From positions 1-50,302 of the forward strand of contig DBTN01000010.1 in NCBI GenBank assembly GCA_002307065.1: DNA of 50,302 nucleotides, given 5' to 3'. Numbering within the stretch: the first letter of the stretch is position 1; every line of letters begins with the position of its first letter. Below are positions 15,077 through 22,846 of this stretch, in pieces. The translations under genes and the position numbers were made by a program. Under the pieces are notes generated by a model. The model was not told the origin of the DNA, did not search any database, and saw nothing but the letters and a program-made list of their open reading frames with translations. Source of the stretch: Akkermansiaceae bacterium UBA1315 (GTDB lineage: Bacteria; Verrucomicrobiota; Verrucomicrobiia; Verrucomicrobiales; Akkermansiaceae).

Positions 15077-16690
15077 TTAGAATTTCCGCAAAACCGTGTC
15101 GTGGCGGAGTTTTTCGTCACTTTGCGGATGATCGAGCGTGTAATGCAAGCCTCGCGATTCCTTGCGGCGAACGGCGCATTCCACGATCAAACTGGCGACC
15201 GCCACGAGATTTCGAAGCTCCAAAATATCCGCATTCACCCGGTGTCCCCAGTAAAATTCACGGACTTCCTTTTTCAAATTTCTCAACCGAGCGGCCGCGC
15301 GGCGCAAGCGGTTGTCGGTGCGGACGATCGAAACGTAGTCCCACATCAGGCGGCGGATTTCGTCCCAGTTGTGATAGATGACGACCAGTTCGTCCGGCTC
15401 CGCGGTGTCGCCCGGCTCCCATTCGGGAATAACCGGGATCGAACCGCCGGTTTTCTCCGGGCCGTAATGCAGCAGAATTTCGTCCAGTGCGCGGCGTGCC
15501 ACGACGTTTCCTTCCAACAGAGAATTGGATGCCAACCGGTTCGCGCCGTGTAAACCGGTGCAAGCGACTTCACCAATCGCGTAAAGTCCGCTGACTGAAG
15601 TTTGCCCATTCACGTCCGTCACGACGCCACCGCATTGGTAATGGGCCGCAGGCACCACTGGGATCGGCTGGGTTTCACAATCGAGGCCGAATTTTAGCAA
15701 AGTTTCGTAAATGTAAGGGAAATGCTCGCGCATGAAGCCCTTGGGTTTGTGCGTCACATCGAGATAAACGCACGCCGCACCGGTCCTTTTCAGCTCACGA
15801 TCGATGGCCCGCGCAACGATGTCCCGCGGTGCCAAGGAACCTCGCGGATCGATTTTTTTCGTAAAATCTTCGCCTTTCGCATTGACCAAAATTCCGCCTT
15901 CGCCGCGGACCGCTTCGCTCACCAAAAAGGAACGAGCTTCTGGACCGGTCGCAGCCGGATTGTAAAAACACGTCGGATGAAACTGGATGAATTCCATATT
16001 CGCCACCGATGCGCCTGCCCGCCAACCCAGCGCCACGCCGTCACCGGTCGCCGAGTCCGGATTTGTGGTATAAAGGTAAACTTTTCCGCAACCGCCTGCC
16101 GCCAAGATGACCCGGTCAGAACGAAAAATTTTCACTTCATTCGTCTCAGCTTCGAGCACGTACGCGCCGAGCACCCGGTCGTCGGAAACCGCCCCGAGCT
16201 TCGCGCTGGTAATCAGATCGATGACGACATGATTTTCCAAAAGCGTGAGATTCGGAGTGTTGCGCGCCTTTTCGATCAGCGCGGTGGCAATTTCCCGACC
16301 GGTGGTGTCGCGGGCATGCAGGATTCTGCGAAACGAATGACCGCCCTCGCGACCGAGGTGAAAATGCTCACCGGTTTTGTCGAACTCGACGCCGTAATCT
16401 AACAGATCATCGATCGCCGCGCCGCCTTCTTCGACGATGATTCTGACCGCCGCTTCGTGACAAAGCCCGGCTCCGGCATCGAGGGTGTCAGCGACATGAC
16501 TTTCAAACGTATCTTTCTTATCTCGAAGCTCTTCCGATAGAACCGAGGCGATACCTCCTTGCGCCCAAGCGGTATTGGATTCAAGGGCTTGACCTTTTGT
16601 CAGCACGATGACGGACCCGTGCTTGGCCGCACGTAACGCAAAGGACAGGCCGGCGATACCGGCACCGATGACCAGAAAATCAGCTGTCAT
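15077..16690 (-). CDS. nadB: L-aspartate oxidase
   Basis: NadB oxidises L-aspartate to iminoaspartate, the first step of de novo NAD synthesis, using FAD in the cytosol. The 537-residue protein begins 'MTADFLVIGAGIAGLSFALRAA' (dinucleotide-binding GxGxxG), followed by 'ESNTAWAQGGIA', 'HLGREGGHSFRRILHARDTTGREI', 'ATGDGVALGWRAGA', 'MEFIQFHPTCFY' and 'HYQCGGVVTD'. The C-terminal helical domain is present to the end. The frame is open for another 175 codons upstream, but that part is antisense to bioD and unlike any flavoprotein, so ATG 16690 is taken. nadA and nadC are not adjacent. bioD is divergent, with about 90 bp between. Confidence 0.95.
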   Translation of the reverse strand: MTADFLVIGAGIAGLSFALRAAKHGSVIVLTKGQALESNTAWAQGGIASVLSEELRDKKDTFESHVADTLDAGAGLCHEAAVRIIVEEGGAAIDDLLDYGVEFDKTGEHFHLGREGGHSFRRILHARDTTGREIATALIEKARNTPNLTLLENHVVIDLITSAKLGAVSDDRVLGAYVLEAETNEVKIFRSDRVILAAGGCGKVYLYTTNPDSATGDGVALGWRAGASVANMEFIQFHPTCFYNPAATGPEARSFLVSEAVRGEGGILVNAKGEDFTKKIDPRGSLAPRDIVARAIDRELKRTGAACVYLDVTHKPKGFMREHFPYIYETLLKFGLDCETQPIPVVPAAHYQCGGVVTDVNGQTSVSGLYAIGEVACTGLHGANRLASNSLLEGNVVARRALDEILLHYGPEKTGGSIPVIPEWEPGDTAEPDELVVIYHNWDEIRRLMWDYVSIVRTDNRLRRAAARLRNLKKEVREFYWGHRVNADILELRNLVAVASLIVECAVRRKESRGLHYTLDHPQSDEKLRHDTVLRKF

Positions 16691-16783
16691 GGGCGGGCAG
16701 CATGGCCAGAGATTCACCGGGGAAAAGGAAATTTGCACTTCACCTGTCTTGACCCGCCGCCTGCAGCACGCCACCCCTCGTCC

Positions 16784-17413
16784 GTGAGCTTTTTCATCAC
16801 CGGCACTGACACGGGCGTGGGCAAAACCTACGTCACCCGATTGATCCTCGAAACATTGCGGAACGAAGGCGTCGATGCCGTCGGTTACAAACCGGTTTCG
16901 TGCGGCGATCGCGATGACGCCACGGTGCTCGCTGAGGTTTCGGGAAATCTTCCGCTCGATGAGGTGAATCCGGTTTTTCTCAGTTCCGCCCTTTCTCCGT
17001 ATGTCGCTGGCATGCTGGAAAATCGCACCGTCCATCCCGCCGATCTGATCGCAGGTTTCCGCCGCCTCGCGGATCGACACGCGCAAGTGATCGTCGAGGG
17101 CGCAGGCGGCTGGGAAGTTCCGATCGCGGCCGGTTACCGCGTTTCCGATCTTGCCGCCGATCTCGGGCTGCCGGTGGTGATCGTCGCCGCCAACAAGCTG
17201 GGCGCGCTGAATCACATTTTACTCACAGCAAATGCGATCCGAGCTCGCGGCCTCGTTTGCGCGGGCATCGTTTTGAACCAACTCGAAGACGAAATGGACA
17301 CCGCGATGATCACCAACAAAGGCGTCATCGAAGACCTGACCGGTTTACCATTGCTCGAACACGTCATTCACCATCAGGATTTTCTCGATTCCGAAGGATT
17401 TCTCGGGCTTTAA
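16784..17413 (+). CDS. bioD: Dethiobiotin synthetase
   Basis: BioD closes the ureido ring of dethiobiotin from diaminopelargonic acid, CO2 and ATP. The 209-residue protein starts at GTG 16784 (VSFFITGTDTGVGKT), with the P-loop at residues 7-15. 'GYKPVSCG' carries the substrate-contacting Lys, and 'VIVEGAGGWEVPI' is the family's switch-like block where 'VEGAGG' is diagnostic. 'VVIVAANKLGALNHILLT' follows the nucleotide pocket. An earlier TTG in frame (16733) gives an unconvincing 17-residue extension. Other biotin genes are absent from the window, so bioD is isolated, between nadB and rsmB. Confidence 0.92.
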   Translation: MSFFITGTDTGVGKTYVTRLILETLRNEGVDAVGYKPVSCGDRDDATVLAEVSGNLPLDEVNPVFLSSALSPYVAGMLENRTVHPADLIAGFRRLADRHAQVIVEGAGGWEVPIAAGYRVSDLAADLGLPVVIVAANKLGALNHILLTANAIRARGLVCAGIVLNQLEDEMDTAMITNKGVIEDLTGLPLLEHVIHHQDFLDSEGFLGL

Positions 17414-17446
17414 TTCGCCTCCACTCCGCCAGCCGATCCCCTTTCC

Positions 17447-18682
17447 ATGCCCGCTAAAAATTTCCACGTCCGCCAAGCCGCTGTTTCCGCCCTCCGCGCC
17501 TGGGCAAAAGGCCACGATTATGCCGAAACGCTGATCGACCGCCACGCTCAACGCCGCAAACTTTCTTCGGCGGACCGCGCGCTTTTGCAGGCGATCCTTT
17601 TCGGCGTGCTGCGTCACCGCCGTTTGCTCGATCACTGGATCAGCAAACTTCGCGACGGAAAAATCGACGCGGAAACCCGTGATATTTTGCGCGTGGGTTT
17701 GTGTCAGCTTCTGATCCTGAATTTGCCCGATCACGCGGCCGTCAACGAAACGGTCGAAGCAGGAAAAGCCAGCGTTCGCAGTTTGATCAACGCGGTTCTT
17801 CGTCGCGCCACGCTTTCGAAAAAACGCCTGCTGGATGAAATCGACGAGGTTCCCGCGCCGGTTGCCTATTCCCACCCGGACTGGCTTTTCAACCGCTGGC
17901 GTCTGGCCTTCGGAAAAGCTTCGGCGATCAAGCTGATGGAGTGGGACAATCTCCCGTCCGAAACGTTTTTCCGCACAAATCCCCTCGCTCCCGCCCCCGA
18001 ATCGCTGCCGGGCAAACCGGTTGAAAATGCTCCCGGATTTTTCAAACTCGACGGCTCGATCCCGACCGCACTGCTCGCTTCCGGCGCGGTTTACATCCAG
18101 GATCCGGCGACGCGTCATTCGGTCGATCTTCTCGATCCGAAACCGGGCGAACGCGTCCTCGACGCCTGCGCCGCTCCAGGCGGGAAAGCCTTTCTCATCG
18201 CCGCCGCACTCGGTTCGGGAAAAGATCTCGTCTGCACGGATTCGAACGAAAAACGTTTGCCGCGGCTTGAAGAAAATCTCGCCCGTCTTCACGCCGGCGA
18301 TGCAAAAACGTCGGTTCACGACTGGCTCAAACCCGCACCGCCGGAATTTCTCGGAGCGTTTGACGCGATTCTGTTAGACGTGCCTTGCTCGAATACCGGA
18401 GTGATTCGCCGTCGGGTCGATGCTCGCTGGCGTTTGCAACTTCCGGACATCGAACGCCTCGTTTCGACGCAACGTCGGATCCTCGAAAATGCCGTGCCGT
18501 GCCTGAAACCGGGTGGCCGCATCGTTTATTCAACGTGTTCGATCGATCGCGATGAAAACCTCGGGTTGATCGAATCCTTTCTCGCCGCGCATCCGGAATT
18601 TAAACTTCACTCGACGCGCGAGGCACTTCCTTTCCGGGACAAGACCGACGGGGCTTTTGCGGCTCGCTTGGAACTTGCGTGA
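17447..18682 (+). CDS. rsmB: 16S rRNA (cytosine-5)-methyltransferase RsmB
   Basis: RsmB makes m5C967 (E. coli numbering) in 16S rRNA with SAM. In this 411-residue protein residues 1-135 are a NusB-like RNA-binding domain ('ADRALLQAILFGVLRHRRLLDHWI', 'AAVNETVEAGK'). The rest is the methyltransferase: 'GAVYIQDPATRHSVDLLDPKPGERVLDACAAPGGKA', 'LDVPCSNTG' and 'RIVYSTCSIDRDENL', with the two conserved Cys of the m5C mechanism. A 45-residue membrane protein gene follows closely. One copy of the recurrent CTGTTAGA word lies inside the 'ILLD' codons at 18371. Confidence 0.94.
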   Translation: MPAKNFHVRQAAVSALRAWAKGHDYAETLIDRHAQRRKLSSADRALLQAILFGVLRHRRLLDHWISKLRDGKIDAETRDILRVGLCQLLILNLPDHAAVNETVEAGKASVRSLINAVLRRATLSKKRLLDEIDEVPAPVAYSHPDWLFNRWRLAFGKASAIKLMEWDNLPSETFFRTNPLAPAPESLPGKPVENAPGFFKLDGSIPTALLASGAVYIQDPATRHSVDLLDPKPGERVLDACAAPGGKAFLIAAALGSGKDLVCTDSNEKRLPRLEENLARLHAGDAKTSVHDWLKPAPPEFLGAFDAILLDVPCSNTGVIRRRVDARWRLQLPDIERLVSTQRRILENAVPCLKPGGRIVYSTCSIDRDENLGLIESFLAAHPEFKLHSTREALPFRDKTDGAFAARLELA

Positions 18683-18726
18683 GTTTCCCGCTGGCAAACT
18701 TTTCAACCGGTTCCTAGATTACCCCT

Positions 18727-18864
18727 ATGAAATCCTGCCTTGGAATGATCTTCATCATCCTCGTGTTTGTCGCCGTGATCGGCGGCGGCGCACTCATCTG
18801 GTATCTCAGCGACACGGCAGAAATTTCCCGAAAAGACGCACCGCTTTCCGCTCCGGCGAATTGA
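18727..18864 (+). CDS. Small single-pass membrane protein (45 residues)
   Basis: A short ORF, MKSCLGMIFIILVFVAVI followed by GGGALIWYLSDTAEISRKD and a short Pro/Ala tail. It has one clear membrane segment (about residues 6-27) with a Gly-rich end and a small polar C-terminus, and a Cys at position 4. It sits 44 bp after rsmB and 7 bp before the acetyltransferase start, in the same direction, which supports it being a real gene in this transcript. No function can be assigned; a small membrane-complex subunit or regulator is possible. Confidence 0.6.
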   Translation: MKSCLGMIFIILVFVAVIGGGALIWYLSDTAEISRKDAPLSAPAN

Positions 18865-18871
18865 GTTTCTG

Positions 18872-19348
18872 ATGAAGCTGGTGCTTCTTTCACACGAAGA
18901 GCTGACCGCTACGTTGGAGCTTGGAGCAGCCTACTGGCGGCGGCGTGGATTCGAGTGCGAGCCTGACAGCCTGCCGCCGGACTTCATCCTCCACCTTGCG
19001 CTCGCAGAACCCGTTTCCTGGTGGCTCCGGCCGAGGCTGATCGTCCTCGACGAGCAGCAGATCGTCGGAACCGCGGCCTTCAAATCGATCCCGGACGATC
19101 AATGCCAAGTCGAAATTGGCTACGTCGTCACCGAAAAATATCGCGGCCAAGGAATCGCCACCCGAGGCGTGGCGCTTCTGTTAGAACAAGGATTCTCCCA
19201 CCCGCCGCTGCTTTCCATCTCCGCCCACGTGGATCCGATCAATTTACCCTCGATCCGCGTGCTTCTGAAAAACGGTTTTCGAAAAACTGGCGAGATCACG
19301 ACCGTCGAAGATGAGCTTGTTCATCACTACGAGGTGAGAAAGAGGTAG
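18872..19348 (+). CDS. GNAT-family N-acetyltransferase
   Basis: A 158-residue GNAT protein with the acetyl-CoA site in 'VEIGYVVTEKYRGQGIATRGVALLLEQGF' (the R/Q-x-x-G-x-G/A loop is RGQGIA) and the late strand 'NLPSIRVLLKNGFRKTGEI', typical of small-molecule or N-terminal acetyltransferases of the RimJ/RimL type. The substrate is not predictable. The N-terminal 40 residues are Leu-rich and unlike the core. It precedes a toxin-antitoxin remnant whose operator lies immediately after the stop codon. Confidence 0.85.
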   Translation: MKLVLLSHEELTATLELGAAYWRRRGFECEPDSLPPDFILHLALAEPVSWWLRPRLIVLDEQQIVGTAAFKSIPDDQCQVEIGYVVTEKYRGQGIATRGVALLLEQGFSHPPLLSISAHVDPINLPSIRVLLKNGFRKTGEITTVEDELVHHYEVRKR

Positions 19349-19374
19349 ATTTGTAGCCCAAATGTGCTACAAAT
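19349..19374. promoter_or_regulatory. Inverted-repeat operator of the antitoxin gene
   Basis: Perfect 9-bp arms ATTTGTAGC (19349-19357) and GCTACAAAT (19366-19374) flank an 8-bp spacer. This matches the TTGTAGC...GCTACAA style of autoregulatory sites that I associate with RelB/DinJ-type antitoxins. Because an ATG at 19362 falls inside the palindrome, the next ATG (19380) is the likely start. Confidence 0.75.
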
Positions 19375-19379
19375 CATCC

Positions 19380-19607
19380 ATGAAAGAAGCGATTGTCAGG
19401 GCAAGAGTTGGAATTGAGCTGAAAAAAGACGCTGAAGAAATCTTCCAAACCTTGGGAATCAACACGACCGAAGCGATTCGAATGTTCCTTAGCCAAGTTC
19501 GTTTGCGGAGAGGATTACCTTTTAGCGTTGATGTTCCAGAGAACAGTGATTTACTCGTAGCGAACCGCACGAGGCAGGCTGCTCTGGACTCCATTTATGA
19601 CGACTAA
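19380..19607 (+). CDS. RelB/DinJ-family antitoxin
   Basis: A 75-residue RHH antitoxin: 'EAIVRARVGIELKKDAEEIFQTLGINTTEAIRMFLSQVRLRRGLPFSV' has the RelB/DinJ pattern, where the N-terminal beta strand and two helices make the ribbon-helix-helix DNA-binding dimer and 'LGINTTEAIRMFL' is the most diagnostic part. The C-terminus ('NRTRQAALDSIYDD') would wrap the toxin. It overlaps the following toxin reading frame by 11 bp and is preceded by its own palindromic operator. The antitoxin is intact while its toxin is broken (see next feature), so it may persist as an orphan regulator. Confidence 0.88.
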   Translation: MKEAIVRARVGIELKKDAEEIFQTLGINTTEAIRMFLSQVRLRRGLPFSVDVPENSDLLVANRTRQAALDSIYDD

Positions 19608-19913
19608 GCCCGGCGAAATTTATCGAGTGGACCTTGGAATGGGAGGAAAAGTCCGGCTGATGTTGGTGGTATCCCGAGAAGATCCTCAATCGCCGAGAGC
19701 GTTGAGCTTATGTGTTCCCATCAACCTCAACTCGGGATTCGGCCGATGAAATTGAACTTCCTTCACATTTGTTTTTCCGGAGTAAAAGTTTTGCGAACGT
19801 CCAAGGTCTGCAGGCGATTTAGCATCATGAACTCGAGGGACCAGTTGGTCTCATTGATGGCGAACCCTTTGAGTGGATCCGAGATGCGCTCAGATTCACC
19901 TTGGAAACTTTAA
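19597..19913 (+). pseudogene. PemK/MazF-family toxin, disrupted by frameshift and stop codon
   Basis: From ATG 19597 the frame reads MTTKPGEIYRVDLGMGGKV, MLVVSREDPQSPRALSLCVPI and then stops at TGA 19747-19749 after 50 codons. The +1 frame from 19745 continues the same family: DEIELPSHLFFRSKSF, ANVQGLQAI, a TAG at 19820-19822, then HHELEGPVGLIDGEPFEW and IRDALRFTLET. At least one frameshift near 19744 and one nonsense codon therefore separate parts of a single PemK/MazF-like mRNA endonuclease. Position and overlap with the antitoxin are as expected for an intact pair. Loss of the toxin with retention of the antitoxin is the interpretation; a sequencing error would explain at most one of the two lesions. 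Confidence 0.85.
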
Positions 19914-19915
19914 CT

Positions 19916-20461
19916 TCAAACCAATCTCGAATAACAACTCCGCAGGCCGGTTTTCCATTTTTCGAGAAACGCGAGATTTCTAACCGCTTTCGCGGCGCGT
20001 TCGAGATCGATCAAACCGGTTTCCATCTCGGGAAATGAGGTGCATTCCTTTTCCATCGCGACGTTCAGCCGAGAAATGCCGACCTCAACGGTCTCACGAC
20101 ATTGCTGAGTTTGCGATTCCATCAAGGCACGAGCGAGAGCGGATTTCGCGTCGTCGCGTTTCCGGATCAAGGTCTCGGCGCTCTGAGTGATCGCGCCGAT
20201 TTCTCCGAACAAATCCATCATTTCCCCGTCGATGACGCCGCGGGTGTCCACCGGCATCCCGCGCAAATCCAGCCAGTGCTTGAGGCGCTTTGAAGGACTG
20301 CTCAGTATGGCATGAGCTTCGCGCAGTTTCGAAAAATCCCCTTCTCCGCCACCGGCATCGGGATGAGCGGTCTTTCCCGCTTCACGAAACGCCTCATTGA
20401 GTTCGTTTTCGGAAATCACCAAGCGGTTCGGGATTCCCAACGTTTCAAAGTGATCCGTCAT
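19916..20461 (-). CDS. J-domain co-chaperone, HscB-like
   Basis: A 181-residue protein with an N-terminal J-domain whose 'HPD' triad (residues 33-35, in 'TAHPDAGGGEGDF') stimulates Hsp70 ATPase, followed by 'LREAHAILSSPSKRLKHWLDLRG'. A helical C-terminal region (about residues 75-180) fits HscB, the co-chaperone that delivers IscU-bound Fe-S clusters to HscA. It overlaps iscA by one base (stop of iscA and ATG share A 20461), so the two are translated together. That supports an Fe-S cluster role over a general DnaJ role. A GTG one codon upstream (20464) is possible. Confidence 0.8.
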   Translation of the reverse strand: MTDHFETLGIPNRLVISENELNEAFREAGKTAHPDAGGGEGDFSKLREAHAILSSPSKRLKHWLDLRGMPVDTRGVIDGEMMDLFGEIGAITQSAETLIRKRDDAKSALARALMESQTQQCRETVEVGISRLNVAMEKECTSFPEMETGLIDLERAAKAVRNLAFLEKWKTGLRSCYSRLV

Positions 20462-20823
20462 CACGCTGCGAAACTTTCTCCACAGGAGCAGGTCACCACG
20501 GCATTTGGATTGCTGACTTTAAAACCGCCCTGCTGCAAGTCATCGGAATAATCCAGCTCGCTGCCGCTCACAAAAAGCGCGCTTTTTGGATCGATCACCA
20601 CATTAACGCCATTACTCGGAACCAAGATATCGCGATCGCGCGGACCATCGACGAGATCCATTTTATACTGCAAACCGGAGCAGCCACCGCCGACAACGGC
20701 GATGCGTAACGCTCCCTCGGGCCGTCCTTGCCGATCCAGCAACGACCGCAAATGCGAGGATGCGCCCTCCAGCACGCGCACCAGCTTTTCGTTTCCGACT
20801 TTGAAATTCACGACAGCGTTCAT
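20461..20823 (-). CDS. A-type Fe-S cluster carrier (IscA/ErpA/HesB family)
   Basis: A 120-residue A-type carrier that accepts and transfers iron-sulfur clusters. The three ligand cysteines are present: Cys48 in 'VVGGGCSGLQY' and Cys112/Cys114 in 'VVTCSCGESF'. The intermediate strand 'DILVPSNGVNVVIDPKSALFVSGSELDYSDDLQQGGFKVSNPNA' is the usual family core. The choice between IscA, ErpA and SufA cannot be made from sequence alone. It is followed by an overlapping hscB-like gene on the same strand; no iscS, iscU or fdx is adjacent. Confidence 0.92.
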   Translation of the reverse strand: MNAVVNFKVGNEKLVRVLEGASSHLRSLLDRQGRPEGALRIAVVGGGCSGLQYKMDLVDGPRDRDILVPSNGVNVVIDPKSALFVSGSELDYSDDLQQGGFKVSNPNAVVTCSCGESFAA

Positions 20824-20860
20824 GGCGGAAAGGTGTCATAATCCCGCGCCGACTCGACAT

Positions 20861-20895
20861 AAAAAATCGAGCGACCCATCACAGGTCGCTCGATT
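20861..20895 (-). terminator. Strong terminator after the basic-protein gene
   Basis: A perfect 12-bp stem AATCGAGCGACC / GGTCGCTCGATT (20865-20876 and 20884-20895) with a seven-base loop. Six A's at 20861-20866 read as T's on the minus strand. It lies 33 bp past the stop of the minus-strand gene at 20928. Confidence 0.85.
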
Positions 20896-20927
20896 CAAAT
20901 TTTTACGGTTTGAGAACCGAAAATCGA

Positions 20928-21266
20928 TCAAGCTTCTTTTGGAGCAGATGCGTCGATCTCTTCGATCGCGTCAGCGGTTTTTTCAGCGACTTGCTCGACT
21001 TCAGCGGCAGCGCCGGGTTCGGTGGACTCAGGAGCGTTTTCAGCAACTTGAGCTTCTTCGAGTTGAGGAGATTTTTTCGCGACTTTTTTAGCAGCTACCT
21101 TTTTCACAGGAGCTTTTTTCGCTGCGACCTTCTTCACTGCGGAGGAAGCGGCCTTTTTCGGTGCCGACTTCTTGACGAGGCCGCCAAGCTTCGCCTGGTC
21201 GCTTTTGCGCTTCAAATAATCGGCGCGGCGGCGGCGTTTGATGATTTTTTTCGATTGTTGTCCCAT
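20928..21266 (-). CDS. Small Lys/Ala-rich basic protein with acidic tail
   Basis: A 112-residue protein of three parts. The first 22 residues (MGQQSKKIIKRRRRADYLKRK) are strongly basic and fairly well patterned. The next 45 are Ala/Lys/Val repeats (KKVAAKKAPVKKVAAKK) like the tails of histone H1 or HU-extended proteins. The last 45 are acidic (EEAQVAENAPESTEPGAAAEVEQ). The basic start could bind rRNA or DNA; the opposite charges at the two ends suggest intramolecular masking. I know of no characterised homologue. The ATG at 21266 is preferred because the four extra upstream residues (MLPT) add nothing. It has its own strong terminator. Confidence 0.6.
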   Translation of the reverse strand: MGQQSKKIIKRRRRADYLKRKSDQAKLGGLVKKSAPKKAASSAVKKVAAKKAPVKKVAAKKVAKKSPQLEEAQVAENAPESTEPGAAAEVEQVAEKTADAIEEIDASAPKEA

Positions 21267-21387
21267 GGTTGGTAGCACTGGCCTAGGCTCTCAACCGGTT
21301 GGGATCAAGAGGAAATCGCAAAAGACTTGCTCGTGACGCTCTTTCGGATTCGACAATGCGACCGGTCTAGGCCGTCATTCCCCTCCC

Positions 21388-22548
21388 ATGCCAGGCCTCA
21401 TCATCGCTCCACGCGCTCGCATTTTCCACGGTCACGAGTGGGTTTACGCCACTGAAATCAAAAAAGTCTTCGGTGATCCGAAACCCGGTGACGTCATTAC
21501 ACTCAAGGACTTTCGTGACCGACCCCTCGGCACGGCGATCTACAATCCATCCTCACAAATCGTCGCCCGCCGCTTCTCCCGCCGCCGTCAGGATCTGGAT
21601 CTGGACTTTTTCACCCGACGGATTTCGCAATCGCTGGATCTGAGAAGGCGCTCGGGCATCGATGAAACGCTCTGCCGTTTGGTGTGGAGCGAGTCCGATG
21701 GATTGCCTGGACTGATTGTCGACCGTTATGGAAAACACCTTTCCGTTCAGACACTTACGCTGGCGATGGATCAGCGCAAGGAGATCATCCGCGATGCGTT
21801 GATCTCGCTTTTAAACCCGGACTCGATCGTTCTTCGCAACGATTCCCCTTACCGCAAAGCCGAAGGCATGGAACCGGGCATCGAGATGCTGCACGGCGAA
21901 AATCCTGGCCCGTTCGTGGTTCGCGCAAATGATCTGGATTTCGAAATCGATCTCTTCGACGGTCAAAAAACCGGATTGTACCTGGATCAGCTCCAATCCC
22001 ACGCGGAAGTCGCCAAGTTTGCGAAAGGCAAGCGTGTCCTCGACTGCTTCACCAACCAGGGAGGATTCGCCCTCGCCTGCGCAAAAGCCGGTGCCGCAAA
22101 AGTGACTGCGATCGATTCCTCACCGGTCGCCTGCGCCGCCGCTCGTCACAATGCGAAAATCAACAACCTCGAAATCGAAGTGCTCGAACACAACGTTTTC
22201 GATTTCCTGAAGCACGCGAAACCGGAATACGACCTGATCATCCTCGATCCGCCAAGTTTCACCCGAAACAAAAAAACGCTCGTCGATGCGATGCGCGGTT
22301 ATAAGGAAATCCACCTCCGTTCCTTGAAAATCTTGGAAAATGGCGGCATCCTTTCGACCTATTGCTGCTCACACCATGCTTCCCGCGAGCTTTTCCTGGA
22401 TAACTTGGTCGATGCCTCAGTGGATGCGAAAAAATCGCTGCGACTTGTCCAAGACCACGGCCAGCGCGCCGATCACCCGATCCTCATTTCCATCCCCGAA
22501 ACCGGCTACCTCAAAGGCTTCACGGTCGAGGTGATTGCAAGCCGATAA
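21388..22548 (+). CDS. RlmI-like 23S rRNA methyltransferase (class I SAM, PUA domain)
   Basis: A 386-residue protein of the RlmI/YccW group; RlmI methylates C1962 of 23S rRNA in E. coli. The N-terminal 70 residues form a PUA-like domain ('IIAPRARIFHGHEWVYATEIKKVFG', 'GDVITLKDFRDRPLGTAIYNPSSQI'). The middle 'RLVWSESDGLPGLIVDRYGKHLSVQ' is a family signature. The catalytic domain has 'GQKTGLYLDQ', the SAM motif 'VLDCFTNQGGFALACAKAGAAKVTAID' and 'DLIILDPPSFTRNK'. The Cys in 'YCCSHHAS' would be the nucleophile. The target base in this organism is inferred. A VapBC-like operon follows 62 bp later. Confidence 0.88.
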   Translation: MPGLIIAPRARIFHGHEWVYATEIKKVFGDPKPGDVITLKDFRDRPLGTAIYNPSSQIVARRFSRRRQDLDLDFFTRRISQSLDLRRRSGIDETLCRLVWSESDGLPGLIVDRYGKHLSVQTLTLAMDQRKEIIRDALISLLNPDSIVLRNDSPYRKAEGMEPGIEMLHGENPGPFVVRANDLDFEIDLFDGQKTGLYLDQLQSHAEVAKFAKGKRVLDCFTNQGGFALACAKAGAAKVTAIDSSPVACAAARHNAKINNLEIEVLEHNVFDFLKHAKPEYDLIILDPPSFTRNKKTLVDAMRGYKEIHLRSLKILENGGILSTYCCSHHASRELFLDNLVDASVDAKKSLRLVQDHGQRADHPILISIPETGYLKGFTVEVIASR

Positions 22549-22553
22549 GCAAT

Positions 22554-22606
22554 CAAGTATATTTTTCACATATACTTGAAATTATCTTAGAAATCGGTAA
22601 TCTAAG
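22554..22606. promoter_or_regulatory. Candidate operator region of the first VapBC-like module
   Basis: Two inverted repeats lie in the AT-rich 62-bp gap before the antitoxin gene. CAAGTATAT (22554-22562) faces ATATACTTG (22570-22578) across 7 bp, all nine pairs matching. CTTAGA (22586-22591) faces TCTAAG (22601-22606), four bases before the ATG. VapB-type antitoxins usually repress from such palindromes; the first is the better candidate. Confidence 0.6.
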
Positions 22607-22609
22607 TCC

Positions 22610-22846
22610 ATGTCTCAACTGACCATTTATTTGGATCCAGAAACCCAGCGAAAGGTTGAAATTGCAGCCCGGCGCGAATCGGTTTCTTTATCCAGATGGG
22701 CTCGTGAGCATCTCGCGAAAGCAGCCGACGCGGAATCCGCATCTGCTTGGGATCACCTCTCGACCTTTTCGGGGACCATTGATGAAACCTTCGAAGTTCC
22801 TCCCCGGGAAAAGGATCACAGGCCCGTTCCGAATTTTGACAGCTAA
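22610..22846 (+). CDS. RHH-type antitoxin of a VapBC-like pair
   Basis: A 78-residue protein: 'QLTIYLDPETQRKVEIAARRESVSLSRWAREHLAKAA' is a ribbon-helix-helix fold (beta strand LTIYLD, two helices). The C-terminal half ('WDHLSTFSGTIDETFEVPPREKDHRPVPNFDS') is acidic and Pro-rich, the sort of tail that fills a PIN-domain active site. Its TAA stop (22844-22846) overlaps the toxin ATG by one base. Two palindromes upstream look like its operator. The family name within RHH antitoxins is not certain; pairing with the PIN toxin is the main evidence. Confidence 0.82.
   Translation: MSQLTIYLDPETQRKVEIAARRESVSLSRWAREHLAKAADAESASAWDHLSTFSGTIDETFEVPPREKDHRPVPNFDS

Noticed and set aside
16691..17215. N-terminal extension of the nadB frame by 175 codons
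   Set aside because: It is antisense to bioD, unlike L-aspartate oxidase, and the flavin-binding start MTADFLVIGAG fits the ATG at 16690.
19710..19913. Plus-strand ORF of 67 codons over the toxin remnant
   Set aside because: It runs in a third frame; the PemK/MazF text lies in the other two frames.
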